A stretch of DNA of 64,000 bases, taken from assembly GCA_016719785.1 (NCBI GenBank), contig JADJYJ010000034.1, forward strand, positions 62,001-126,000, in the 5' to 3' direction. The notes beneath the pieces are model-generated. The model made no database searches. It had not been told where the DNA came from and worked only from the letters and a program-made list of their open reading frames with translations. Positions within the stretch are counted from its first letter, which is position 1; the number at the start of each line of letters is the position of its first letter. Shown piece after piece: positions 45,602 through 54,111 of the stretch. Source of the DNA: Candidatus Amarolinea dominans (lineage in GTDB: Bacteria; Chloroflexota; Anaerolineae; SSC4; Amarolineaceae). A program made the position numbers and the translations under genes.

Positions 45602-47350
45602 TCATGAACGAGTGATGGCAAACGGGCGCCGCGCCACCCACTGCGCCAGGCGGTCGCGGAAAATCTTGGCATTGTGGCGGCGGTCAACTGGAAAGCCAGG
45701 GTGGAAAGCGAAGCTGGTCAATCGAGATGTCAGAACAAACCGGACCCCAAGTGTACGGAGTTCCGCGACAAACTGAGCACGGGCCTGGACCGTGCGTGGG
45801 AAATGCCCTGGCAGCGGCTCGATCAAAATGACGGGCTGCGGTCCGCCTGCGGGAGCGTCTCTGTCCGACGGACCGGGCACCAGCGCCGAACGATAAACCC
45901 GTGGATGCTGATTGAACACGTTTTCGACGGGGTCGCTGAACAGCGGCGAGCCAGCGGGCCACTCCAGCCGATCGGCCTTGCGGCCACAAAACCACACCCG
46001 CCCCTGCTCATCAAGATAACCGACATCGCCGGTGCGGTGCCACGTGCCCTCAGCAGCTGGAATTTTCGCCAGGCGGTCGGCCTGCGGGCGCTGAAAATAG
46101 GCCACAGAGACGGCGGGACCGCGTACAACGATTTCCCCCGCCTGTCCGGGCGGCAGCCGCAGCGCCTGATCCCAGGCCGCCAGCGGCGCGTCGGTGATGC
46201 GGATGATCGCCAATTCGATGCCCGGCGCCGGTCGCCCCACACAGGTACCGTGGATCGGCTCAGGGCGAGCGGCGCGGGCCGCCAGAATTTCCGCGCCCAA
46301 CGGCGCGGTCATCGTCAGAGCTTCGGTGGCGCCGTAGGGAGTGCAGGTGTCGCCGCCCGGCGCCAGCAGGCCGCGGAAACGTGCCAGCAGCGAGGCACGG
46401 ACCGGGGCGCCGGCCATCAGGACGCGACGCAGCGTGGGCAGGGTGATCTGCTGCGCCTGGCAGTAGCGCGTCACCGGTTCCCAGAGCGCGGGGGAGCCGA
46501 AGGCCAGCGTGACCCGCTGGTCGTGAATCATCTGCACGAGGCGCGCCGGGTTGACCTGCGCCGGCCGCGTGACATCCAGGTCGGGCAGGGCGGCGGTGAG
46601 GCCGAGCAGGATATCGAACAGGGCAAAGAGCGGAAAAGCGGCGAGGTCAATGTCGTCGGCCCGCGCGCCGAACAGATCGCCCAATTGTGCCAGCAGAGCG
46701 GCGAACATGCTGGTTGTGTAAATGGCGCCCTTGGGCAGGCCGGTGCTGCCGGTGGTGTATGTCACCGCCACGGGGTCGTGCGGGGCGACAGAGGCCAGAG
46801 GAAATGGCTGCGGTTGTGGCCGATTCATCTGCGGCAGACCAAAGCGCCCAGGCCAGCGGCGCGCGACGGTGATCCAGGTGCGGACAGAGCGGAACGCCCG
46901 CGGCGCGGCCAGGCGCGTTGCATGCACCAGGGGGATGCCGATGACGGCCTGTGGCTGCGCCTCGGCCACGCAAGTGAGCAGGCGGCGAAAACCAACCGTG
47001 GGATCAATGAAAATCGGCAAGGCCCCGATCTTGAGCAAGGCCAGGGCAATCAGGAGCAAATCGAGGCCCGGGCGCACAAACAGCAGGGTGCGAACGCCCT
47101 GTTGCACGCCAGCCGCGGCCAACCCGTGGGCATAAGCGTCGGTCAGCGCTTCCAGGTCGGCGTAGGTGCGCGTGGCGTAGACAGGGCGACCATCAACCTG
47201 ACGCCGCGCCACGAAGATGACCGCTGGCTTCTGTGGTTGCTGTTGTGCCCAATGGCGCAGGTGGGTCGCCAGGTTGTGCTCACGGTCGGGTTCCTGACGG
47301 ACGCGCTGCCCGCTGCTGCAATCGTTCGAACTGATCTCCTGCACCGCCAC
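45602..47350 (-). CDS. Acyl-AMP ligase family protein, OleC-like (beta-lactone synthetase type)
   Basis: 582 residues from GTG 47350, which has GGAGG 12 nt upstream; GTG 47371 is the longest option. ANL-superfamily adenylation enzyme: P-loop VAVTYTTGSTGLPKGAIYT, YGATEALTMT (A5), TGDVGYLDEQGRVWFCGRK (A7/A8). The end, HPGFPVDRRHNAKIFRDRLA, is characteristic of OleC rather than of ordinary acyl-CoA ligases, which have a catalytic Lys in a PxTxxGKI-like A10 motif. OleC converts beta-hydroxy acids to beta-lactones during long-chain olefin synthesis (OleABCD). No oleA, oleB or oleD is in the window, so the assignment rests on this motif and on overall similarity recalled from family knowledge. Upstream of pbpC on the same strand. 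Confidence 0.75.
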   Translation of the reverse strand: MAVQEISSNDCSSGQRVRQEPDREHNLATHLRHWAQQQPQKPAVIFVARRQVDGRPVYATRTYADLEALTDAYAHGLAAAGVQQGVRTLLFVRPGLDLLLIALALLKIGALPIFIDPTVGFRRLLTCVAEAQPQAVIGIPLVHATRLAAPRAFRSVRTWITVARRWPGRFGLPQMNRPQPQPFPLASVAPHDPVAVTYTTGSTGLPKGAIYTTSMFAALLAQLGDLFGARADDIDLAAFPLFALFDILLGLTAALPDLDVTRPAQVNPARLVQMIHDQRVTLAFGSPALWEPVTRYCQAQQITLPTLRRVLMAGAPVRASLLARFRGLLAPGGDTCTPYGATEALTMTAPLGAEILAARAARPEPIHGTCVGRPAPGIELAIIRITDAPLAAWDQALRLPPGQAGEIVVRGPAVSVAYFQRPQADRLAKIPAAEGTWHRTGDVGYLDEQGRVWFCGRKADRLEWPAGSPLFSDPVENVFNQHPRVYRSALVPGPSDRDAPAGGPQPVILIEPLPGHFPRTVQARAQFVAELRTLGVRFVLTSRLTSFAFHPGFPVDRRHNAKIFRDRLAQWVARRPFAITRS

Positions 47351-47413
47351 TCTCGATGTCCACCTCCACAACCGCTAGTCCGCGCAGCCGGTGAATTCCC
47401 TGCCGAAAGGGCA

Positions 47414-48523
47414 CTATGTCTGCTTTTTACCCCGGGCTGGCAGCGCCAATGTGCTGGCGCGATAAACACGCTGCCATTCGCTGAGCGTTGGCGCGACCTT
47501 GAGTCCCTCGTGCAGCGCGCGCAAGATGCCAACATCCTCGATTCGGTAGATGTCCGGCAGCAAAGCGATGCCCTCGCTACCATACTTCAGTTCCAGTCCC
47601 AGTTCAATACCGGCCAGCAGCCCTTGGCGTAACCCTGTCGCCTCCCCCTGCTGCATGCCCTGCTGGATGCCCTGCTGCATGCCCTGCTGCATGCCCTGCT
47701 GCATGCCCTGCTGCATGCCCTGCTCAAATCCCTCGTGCAATCCTTGCTCCAATCCCCTACGCATTCCGATGCGCTCAACGCTTGTGATATAAGTCATGTG
47801 TCGTTCCTCCTCATAGGCTGCAATCTCCTGCCACACATCGGCCTCGACAGCATCTGGTAATGCAAGAACCCAGTCAATAAAGCGAAACAGGTTCAGGATT
47901 TCCTGCCGTTCGACCCCTCGCTCATGGAGTTGATGAATCAGTGCCAGCTTCCACATCTTGCGTTGTTGAACATCGTCTCTTGTCTCTTGCGCCTTCAAGT
48001 GCGCCATCACCACGGTGGCAAAAGGGTTCTTGCTTGCGGTCAGGTCGCCCCAGTGGGCGGCGTAATCCAGCAACTTCACTGCCGGAAAATGAAACGATAC
48101 TCTGCTGCCCCATAGGTCGTATCCATATTCATTGGGGCGCCAGGTTGCGCTGCGGTCCGCCAGTACCACCAGGCTCGCCACTCGCCGTTGGTAACGGTCG
48201 AACAGGCGATAGTTGTACACGTAAATCCGCTCCGCAAACGCAGGTTCGTATTGTCCCTGCACTTCGATGTGGATCAATACCCACGCTTCCTGCCCGTCCG
48301 CCTGCCAAACTCGTACCAGCTTATCGCCGATACGCCGCCCCAACACCGCGTCACGCACCACCTTCTGCAGTTCCTTGTCCAGGAATTCGTACCCCTTATC
48401 CCAGTCAATGCCTGCCCAGACCGCAGGAAAGAAGAAGTTCGTGAACTGCTCGAAGTAGGTCTCCAGCACGTCTTTCCAGGGGGTATCGTAATCGGCCTGT
48501 AGCTCTTTCGTTGCTCCTGTCAC
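47414..48523 (-). CDS. Rpn/YhgA-like PD-(D/E)XK nuclease family protein with QGMQ repeats
   Basis: 369 residues from GTG 48523, placed 6 nt behind AAGGAGGTG; GTG 48529 touches that site. N-terminal part matches the Rpn/transposase_31-like group: YDTPWKDVLETYFEQFTNFF, LDKELQKVVRD, and the nuclease core DKLVRVWQADGQEAWVLIHI followed by EVQGQYEPAFAERIYVYNYR (E-x-Q). Typical final region IALLPDIYRIEDVGILRALH. Between them a 12-bp tandem repeat (47648-47722 region) encodes GMQQ units (EQGMQQGMQQGMQQGIQQGM), probably a helix. Rpn proteins are DNases linked to recombination; the QG-rich repeat is common in this family. It has its own promoter (48546-48575). Confidence 0.83.
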   Translation of the reverse strand: MTGATKELQADYDTPWKDVLETYFEQFTNFFFPAVWAGIDWDKGYEFLDKELQKVVRDAVLGRRIGDKLVRVWQADGQEAWVLIHIEVQGQYEPAFAERIYVYNYRLFDRYQRRVASLVVLADRSATWRPNEYGYDLWGSRVSFHFPAVKLLDYAAHWGDLTASKNPFATVVMAHLKAQETRDDVQQRKMWKLALIHQLHERGVERQEILNLFRFIDWVLALPDAVEADVWQEIAAYEEERHMTYITSVERIGMRRGLEQGLHEGFEQGMQQGMQQGMQQGMQQGIQQGMQQGEATGLRQGLLAGIELGLELKYGSEGIALLPDIYRIEDVGILRALHEGLKVAPTLSEWQRVYRASTLALPARGKKQT

Positions 48524-48545
48524 AGCCACCTCCTTCCGCGCTCAG

Positions 48546-48575
48546 AGTATAGCACATCAAGATCGTCCCATGCAA
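48546..48575 (-). promoter_or_regulatory. Sigma-70-like promoter for Rpn-like gene
   Basis: On the minus strand TTGCAT (48570-48575), an 18-nt spacer and TATACT (48546-48551). Predicted start about 48540, 17 nt from GTG 48523. Confidence 0.55.
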
Positions 48576-48591
48576 CCCACAACGCAGGCAA

Positions 48592-50559
48592 TCATCCCGC
48601 CAGCGCTTTGTCAATCTCCGCCTTGGTGCGCGCGATGGCCGCGGCCAGTTCGTCGTCGCTGGTCTTGAGCTGCGCCAACTGATCCTCCAGTTGGTTCAGC
48701 GTACGCACGTAGCGACCGCGCAGTTGGCCTTCCTCGCCCTGCTCTTTGAGCGCCCCCAGGTTACCCTGCACCACCTTCTGCTGATTGAAGATGGCCTGAC
48801 GGTTCGTCTCGTTCTTGCGCACGCTCGTTTCGTGCTCAGCCAGGCGATCGTGCAGCGCCAGGATCGCCTTGATGCGATCGAAGGCGGCTTGATCGAGCAG
48901 ATGGTCGCGCAGCCAGCGTTGCAGGGTATCGAAGCGTTGATTGCGAACCTCTTCCCGCCGCGCCACCAAGCGGCGCTGGGCGGCCGTAAACACGGCCACG
49001 CTGTGCGCCTTGACCTGCACCAAGTAACGATAGGCATCGGCCGTGGTTTCGACCGGGTCAGGCGTGTCGAACGGGGTGTAGTTGGCCAGGCGCGGGTGCT
49101 CCAGGGTCACGTTGACCGCCTGGTCGTTGCGGTTCTCGACGCGGTAGGTGACGCGCTGGATCTGATATTCCTGCAAGGAAAGCAGCCCATTGGCGATGTT
49201 GACCGAAACCAGCAACTGCTCGTTGGTCGTCTCCTCCGTCACCTTGACGCCCAAGTCAACCGCGTAAGCCAGGAAGATTTCGCCGCCGGGCGCGGTGAAG
49301 GGAAGCATGGCCTCGCCCGCGTACTCGCCGGCCTCCACCACCGTCAACGGCCCGCGCTCCAGGGTCAAGCCGGTCTCATTCTTGAAACGCGCGGTAATGA
49401 CGGGGTTCAGCGGGTGCTTGCGACCATTGTAGATGCGCTCCTTGCGTAGGGCCGGCTGCGCCTGCAGAATCGGCACCATCGCCGAGCGCCCGCGCTTGAC
49501 CGTCACCGGGTTGGCCACCACGTAGCTGAAGAATTCGCCTTGCGCCTGGCCTGTTGCCGCCACCACGGTAGATTGAGAAAGATCGGCTGCGCTCATCTTG
49601 GCGGCAGGCGCCGGCGCTTGCCGCTCATCGGCCATCATCGTGCGGCCCAGGGCACGCACACCGCGCATCGCGGGCGGGGGAGATGACAACGCCTCAGCAA
49701 ATTCCACCGGCCGCGCCACCGCGCGCGCCTCTTCCCTGACCACCGGCCGCTCCGGGGTAAAGGGCGTGTAGAGATCGTAAATAAAGCTGACCGGCATCCC
49801 GGCCACAAAGGTCAGATGCACATTTTCCAGATCTTCATCGAAGGTGTTGTCGAACAGCCCCCACCCCTGCAAAACACTCAGCGGCTTGCCGTCCTGCTCA
49901 TCGGCTACCAGGCGATAGCTGACCCGCCAGATGGGGCTAGGCGCAATGTAACTGACGACCAGGTCAGAGGGACCAGGCGCCAGGCGCACCGTGACCGAGC
50001 GCTTCTCGTCCTCCATCAGGCTGGTGTCGAGAAAATAGGCCAGGTCGCCGGCGGCGCGTGCGTCCACCAGGTTCAGTTGGCGGATATCGCTGACGGGAAG
50101 GGTGCGCACCGCGGCCTGACCGGGAACAAAAATCGAGAGGAGCGTAGCGGTCAGCGGCTCACGCTTGCCGGGTAGGTCCACGCCCACCGCGATACCGGCC
50201 AGGGTTTCACCGGCTGTGATCACTTCGACCGCGCGGCCGCGCACATCGCGCAGCAGATCGCGCAGGCTGGCGCCGTCCGAGAGTTGAATGGACGAGCGGG
50301 CCAGGAGCGCGGCCTTATCCTCCGGCGTGGCATAATCCATGCCGAGCACCTGGCCGCCGCCCACGGTGAACGCGGTCAGGCTCTTGAGGATGTCGTTCAT
50401 CTCGTCCCTGCGGAACTGCAAAGAAGCCATGGATGCAGTGGAGGCAGTGGAGGCAGTGGAGGCAGTGGATGAAGTGTCGGTGTCCACTGTGCCCCGGCGC
50501 TGATAAAAACCGACGCCATGTTTGTAGAGAGTCATCTTGACAATGGGAAGCGTATTCAT
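48592..50559 (-). CDS. DUF4139 domain-containing protein
   Basis: 655 residues from ATG 50559 (AAAGG upstream). Start LPIVKMTLYKHGVGFYQRRG, then a Ser/Thr/Ala tract encoded by 9-bp repeats (STASTASTASTASMAS, about 30-45). The DUF4139 part is recognised by ILSIFVPGQAAVRTLPVSDI, VVSYIAPSPIWRVSYRLVAD, LQGWGLFDNTFDEDLENVHL and FIYDLYTP, a beta-rich region also found in mucoidy-inhibitor-like proteins. The last 130 residues are coiled coil (LREEVR..., HDRLAEHETSVRKNETNRQA, LNQLEDQLAQLKTSDDELAA). No signal peptide is seen. Function unknown. It ends 69 nt upstream of the Rpn-like gene's start codon. Confidence 0.82.
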   Translation of the reverse strand: MNTLPIVKMTLYKHGVGFYQRRGTVDTDTSSTASTASTASTASMASLQFRRDEMNDILKSLTAFTVGGGQVLGMDYATPEDKAALLARSSIQLSDGASLRDLLRDVRGRAVEVITAGETLAGIAVGVDLPGKREPLTATLLSIFVPGQAAVRTLPVSDIRQLNLVDARAAGDLAYFLDTSLMEDEKRSVTVRLAPGPSDLVVSYIAPSPIWRVSYRLVADEQDGKPLSVLQGWGLFDNTFDEDLENVHLTFVAGMPVSFIYDLYTPFTPERPVVREEARAVARPVEFAEALSSPPPAMRGVRALGRTMMADERQAPAPAAKMSAADLSQSTVVAATGQAQGEFFSYVVANPVTVKRGRSAMVPILQAQPALRKERIYNGRKHPLNPVITARFKNETGLTLERGPLTVVEAGEYAGEAMLPFTAPGGEIFLAYAVDLGVKVTEETTNEQLLVSVNIANGLLSLQEYQIQRVTYRVENRNDQAVNVTLEHPRLANYTPFDTPDPVETTADAYRYLVQVKAHSVAVFTAAQRRLVARREEVRNQRFDTLQRWLRDHLLDQAAFDRIKAILALHDRLAEHETSVRKNETNRQAIFNQQKVVQGNLGALKEQGEEGQLRGRYVRTLNQLEDQLAQLKTSDDELAAAIARTKAEIDKALAG

Positions 50560-50581
50560 GAGCAAGCGCCTTTCTGTGCAG

Positions 50582-50620
50582 AAAAACAAAACATCGGAAG
50601 CCGGCGGTGGCTTCCGATGT
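50582..50620 (-). terminator. Intrinsic terminator downstream of the acyltransferase gene
   Basis: Perfect 12-bp stem ACATCGGAAGCC (50591-50602)/GGCTTCCGATGT (50609-50620) with a 6-nt loop. On the minus strand it is followed by TTTGTTTTTC. It lies about 80 nt beyond the stop codon at 50702 and 30 nt before the next start. Confidence 0.85.
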
Positions 50621-50701
50621 CAATGGTGTCAATAAAAACCGATGGCCAGCCGGCCTCAAGCTATGGTCCTGCCGGGGCAGGTGCGGGTAGTGAGTGCCCG
50701 G

Positions 50702-52549
50702 TCAGACCTGATGAACGCGGCAGTAAGCCGAACCGGCCAGGGCGACATTTTTGCACGAACGGCCCGATTTGGTCACGGCCACACAGGGTTGCGGTGTTGC
50801 CAGGGTCACGGGCATCTCGATCTGCGCCGCGTGCGTGCCGTTGATCGGCACGGTGGGCGTGAACAACACCGGTGGTTCCGCGACGACTGCGACTGCCGTC
50901 TCAATCAGAGTCTCATGCACGAGCAACGGCACGGCCGGAGCCTCTGGCACCGCCAAAGCCTGCATGAGATCTTCCACGCCTGCGGTCGCAGCCGGCTCAT
51001 CTACAGCGATGGTCTCGACCGGTTGTCTGCGCCGGCGCGGCTGTTTGACCGGGGCGGGTGTGACGGTGGGGCTGTCCGCGGCCTGGTCCGGGGCGGGCGT
51101 GGCCGCAGCCGGTTCGGTCGGAGCCGCCAGCGCAGGGTGCGCCAGGGTTTGTGTCTGCTGGGCGAAGGCTAACAGATCCACAAACTCCTGTTCGAAATAC
51201 TCGTTGATCTTTTCTGGATCGGGTACCAAGCCGGTGTCGGTCGCAATGCCGAGCACCACCGTGTCGTTGTAGCTGAAGATGCTGACGCCCAGACCCATGC
51301 GACCCGACTGCGGCACCCAAAACATGTTTGTGACGATCTTCTGACCGGCGAAGTAGACTGCCTGGCGCGGGCCAGGCACGTTGGTCATCACGGCCGAGGA
51401 CTTCATGCCGAAGATGTTGACCATCTGATCGGCTACTTGAATGGGCATCAGGCCCAGGGTATTGAGAATCTGAAAGGCGACGAGCGCTTCCGGCGTGTTC
51501 TTGATGTCGTCCATGCGCTGCTTGAGCTCGTGCAAGCGCTCCCTCGGGTCAACCAGGTAGATGGGCAGGGAGAGGTAGATGAGGCCAAAACGATTGCCCA
51601 GCTTGTACGCCTCTTCGAGCGGCCGCAAGTTGACAGGCACCATGGCGCGGATATTGATGCCGTCGGTTGGGTCGTCGCGAAATTCCATGTATCGGCGCAG
51701 CGCGCCGGTCATCGCCGTCAGCAGCACATCGTTAACCGTGCCGCCCAGCGCCTTACCAATGAGCTTAACGTTGGCTAGTGGGATCGCTTGGGACCAGGCG
51801 ACACGCTTGGACACGCCCAGGGAACCCTTGTAGACCGTGTGCGGATCAGGGCCGAGAAGCAGAATCTTGCCCAGGGCGGCGGCCGCACTGGCGCCTTGGG
51901 ACGCCAAATCCAGGGCGTGACTGGGGTTGGTCAGTGTCTCCAAACCTTCATGAATCAACGTATCAGTCACCTTGCGTGCGGTGGAAACCATGCCCAAGGC
52001 GCTGCGCAGGGTACTCTCCAGCCAACCAGGCGAGTGGCGTTCCTGGCGTTCGGGGGGCGTCGGGTAGGGCGCATCGGGGTCGGTGTCGGTACTGGAGAGC
52101 ATGACGTGCATCAGCGCGATACCATCGGCGATGCAGTGGTGCAGCCGCATGAGCAAGACGCTGCCTTCGCCGTAATTTTCGATGTAGTGCATCTGCCACA
52201 ACGGTTTGGAGAAATCGAGCGGCGTACTCATCAGGTCGCTGATAAAATCTTGCAGCGCGGTCTTGTCCCCCGGAGGCGGCAGAGCAATCCGGTGGATGTG
52301 AGAGTTGAGATCAAAATTGCGATCGGTGATCCAATAGGCCTTGTTGCCTTGCCTCACCACCTTGTGCCGAAAACGGCTGAAGCGTTCTACCCAGCGATAT
52401 TGCACGGTATCGCGCAGACGCGTGAAATCAACCGGTTTGTCGAAAATGAAAAGGCCCGACACCATCATCAGATTGGTGGAGTCCTCCATGTGTAGCCAGG
52501 CCGTATCTACGTTGCCCAGCGGAATTCCATAGCGGATACTGTCACTCAT
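50702..52549 (-). CDS. WS/DGAT family O-acyltransferase with zinc-knuckle-like tail
   Basis: 615 residues from ATG 52549 (AAGGAGGGGCT directly upstream, excellent). Wax ester synthase/diacylglycerol acyltransferase fold: N-terminal VDTAWLHMEDSTNLMMVSGL, catalytic HHxxxDG (MRLHHCIADGIALMHVML) near 135, GTVNDVLLTAMTGALRRYM, and the late motifs FGMKSSAVMTNVPGPRQAVY and FSYNDTVVLGIATDTGL near 415. The family makes neutral storage lipids from acyl-CoA. After residue 460 comes a Pro/Ala-rich linker, an Arg-rich block (KQPRRRRQPV) and a C-terminal motif C-x9-C-x10-C-x2-H (starting CVAVTKSGRSCKNVAL) that looks like a small zinc-binding module. That fusion is unusual for WS/DGAT. Confidence 0.87.
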   Translation of the reverse strand: MSDSIRYGIPLGNVDTAWLHMEDSTNLMMVSGLFIFDKPVDFTRLRDTVQYRWVERFSRFRHKVVRQGNKAYWITDRNFDLNSHIHRIALPPPGDKTALQDFISDLMSTPLDFSKPLWQMHYIENYGEGSVLLMRLHHCIADGIALMHVMLSSTDTDPDAPYPTPPERQERHSPGWLESTLRSALGMVSTARKVTDTLIHEGLETLTNPSHALDLASQGASAAAALGKILLLGPDPHTVYKGSLGVSKRVAWSQAIPLANVKLIGKALGGTVNDVLLTAMTGALRRYMEFRDDPTDGINIRAMVPVNLRPLEEAYKLGNRFGLIYLSLPIYLVDPRERLHELKQRMDDIKNTPEALVAFQILNTLGLMPIQVADQMVNIFGMKSSAVMTNVPGPRQAVYFAGQKIVTNMFWVPQSGRMGLGVSIFSYNDTVVLGIATDTGLVPDPEKINEYFEQEFVDLLAFAQQTQTLAHPALAAPTEPAAATPAPDQAADSPTVTPAPVKQPRRRRQPVETIAVDEPAATAGVEDLMQALAVPEAPAVPLLVHETLIETAVAVVAEPPVLFTPTVPINGTHAAQIEMPVTLATPQPCVAVTKSGRSCKNVALAGSAYCRVHQV

Positions 52550-52603
52550 AGCCCCTCCTTGAACGTCCCCTCTTACTTGCCAGGAGCGTTGATTCTTGCC
52601 TAC

Positions 52604-52632
52604 ACTATAAATCCTACGCACCAAAATGTCAA
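52604..52632 (-). promoter_or_regulatory. Strong sigma-70 promoter for WS/DGAT gene
   Basis: On the minus strand, consensus TTGACA (52627-52632), 17-nt spacer, TATAGT (52604-52609). The -35 box overlaps the stop codon of the upstream PLP-enzyme gene. Predicted leader of about 48 nt. Confidence 0.7.
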
Positions 52633-53828
52633 TCCGCTTCAAGCGCCTGCGCAAGATCCGCGATGATGTCGGCCGGCTCCTCGATGCCCACGGAGAGGCG
52701 CACCAGGCCCTCGCCAATGCCAACCTGGGCGCGCTGCGCCGGCGTCAACGCGCGGTGCGACGCCATAACCGGGTAGAGCAGCAGGCTGTAGACATCACCG
52801 AGCGACGTGCCAGTCAGCAGCAGGCGCGCGCGTTCGAGGAAGCGCCGCACCTGCGCTTGCCCGGCGTCGCGTATGACGAAGCTCACCATGCCGCCGTAGG
52901 CTGATTGGCCGTCGGGCGCCTGCAACAACTGTGCGGCCACCGCGTGCTGCGGATGGCCGGGCAGGCCGGGGTAGTTGACCTGCGCCACGCGTGGATGCGC
53001 CCCCAACCAGGCGGCTACCTGCAGCGCAGACGCGCAGTGCTGGCGCATGCGCAGCGGCAGCGTCTTCAGCCCGCGCAGGGCCAGCCAGGCCTCGAAGGGC
53101 GAAAAATTGGCGCCCAACATCTTCAGTTGGTCGGTCAGGCGCGCCTCATGCACCCGCCCGGTCACGACCGCACCGCCCAGCACATCGTCATGCCCGCCGA
53201 TGTATTTGGTGACCGAATGGACCACAAAGTCAGCCCCATGCTCCAGCGGGCGCAGCAAATAGGGCGTGGTGAAGGTGCTGTCTACGATGACCATCGCTCC
53301 GGCCGCATGGGCCAGATTCACCAGGGCCGGCACGTTCGCCACCTTGAGCAGCGGATTGGAAATCGTTTCGCACACCAGCACCGTGGGCGCCGTGGCGCGC
53401 AGCACCGCGGCCACTTCATCCAGGTTGGTGACATCCACAAAGTGGGTGGTCACCCCCTGCTCTTTGAGCAGGCGGTCGAGCAGGGTGTAGGTTGCGCCAT
53501 AGCAGTCGCGTGCGGCCACCACGCGGGCGCCCGCTTGCACCCCCGCGGCCAACAACGCCGCAACCATGGCCGCCATGCCCGACGCGTAGGTCAGCGCGAC
53601 GTCGGCGTTTTCCAGGTCGGCCAGGGCCACTTCGAAGGCGTGTGTCGTCGGGTTGCCGTAGCGGCGGTAGACAAAACCATCCCTGGCGCGGCCGAGGACG
53701 GCGTCCAGGTCCTCCATCGCGTCGTACAGGTAGGTCACAGCCGGGTGAATCGGCGTGGTGGTGGGTGTATAATCAGGCGCGGGCAGGCGCTCGCCGGCGT
53801 GAACTGCACGCGTAAACAGACTCGTCAT
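52629..53828 (-). CDS. Cys/Met metabolism PLP-dependent enzyme (cystathionine gamma-synthase/lyase family)
   Basis: 399 residues from ATG 53828 (AAGGGAG upstream). Family hallmarks: FTRAVHAGERLPAPDYTPTT at the start, FVYRRYGNPTTHAFEVALAD, ALTYASGMAAM, VVAARDCYGATYTLLDRLL, MVIVDSTFTTPYLLRPLEHG, and the PLP-lysine motif FVVHSVTKYIGGHDDVLGGA (Lys near 209), ending with LVRLSVGIEEPADIIADL. This group includes cystathionine gamma-synthase, gamma-lyase, O-acetylhomoserine sulfhydrylase and methionine gamma-lyase; the sequence alone does not decide which. Cytoplasmic amino-acid metabolism. It is divergent from the polysaccharide operon. Confidence 0.92.
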   Translation of the reverse strand: MTSLFTRAVHAGERLPAPDYTPTTTPIHPAVTYLYDAMEDLDAVLGRARDGFVYRRYGNPTTHAFEVALADLENADVALTYASGMAAMVAALLAAGVQAGARVVAARDCYGATYTLLDRLLKEQGVTTHFVDVTNLDEVAAVLRATAPTVLVCETISNPLLKVANVPALVNLAHAAGAMVIVDSTFTTPYLLRPLEHGADFVVHSVTKYIGGHDDVLGGAVVTGRVHEARLTDQLKMLGANFSPFEAWLALRGLKTLPLRMRQHCASALQVAAWLGAHPRVAQVNYPGLPGHPQHAVAAQLLQAPDGQSAYGGMVSFVIRDAGQAQVRRFLERARLLLTGTSLGDVYSLLLYPVMASHRALTPAQRAQVGIGEGLVRLSVGIEEPADIIADLAQALEAD

Positions 53829-53860
53829 CGAAATGTGGCTCCCTTCGCACTTGGCGTGAC

Positions 53861-53963
53861 GCGGCGGCGCTGACGACCGTCGCTGCTGGTGTACCAGTGT
53901 ACCCCCGCGGCGGCGCTGACGGCCGGCGCTGCTAGTGTACCAGTGTACCCCCGCGGCGGCGCC
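53861..53963. repeat. 46-bp tandem repeat between divergent genes
   Basis: Unit beginning GCGGCGGCGCTGACG at 53861 and again at 53907 with a partial third copy at 53953 (period 46). Each contains GTGTACCAGTGTAC, itself a near-palindrome. It lies between the starts of the PLP-enzyme gene and the first glycosyltransferase gene, where operators are expected. Confidence 0.85.
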
Positions 53964-54006
53964 CTGTCAAAACCGATTCCGCAAAAGTCCTGGCAATATC
54001 TATTTT

Positions 54007-54036
54007 TTGGCCTGACCCGGCTTCTTGTGGTACGAT
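54007..54036 (+). promoter_or_regulatory. Possible promoter of the polysaccharide operon
   Basis: TTGGCC (54007-54012), 18-nt spacer, TACGAT (54031-54036). The 46-bp repeats lie just upstream. Confidence 0.4.
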
Positions 54037-54111
54037 TAGCCGAGCACAGGCCACAAGAATCATGCGCTTGATCTCTTGGCTGTCCAACCTCATCCGATAG
54101 GAATTGCGGCG

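Noticed and set aside
50642..51172. 176-residue plus-strand frame overlapping the WS/DGAT C-terminus
   Set aside because: Opposite-strand shadow; Arg-rich, no ribosome-binding site.
53861..53963. CRISPR array
   Set aside because: 46-bp tandem units without unique spacers and no cas genes.
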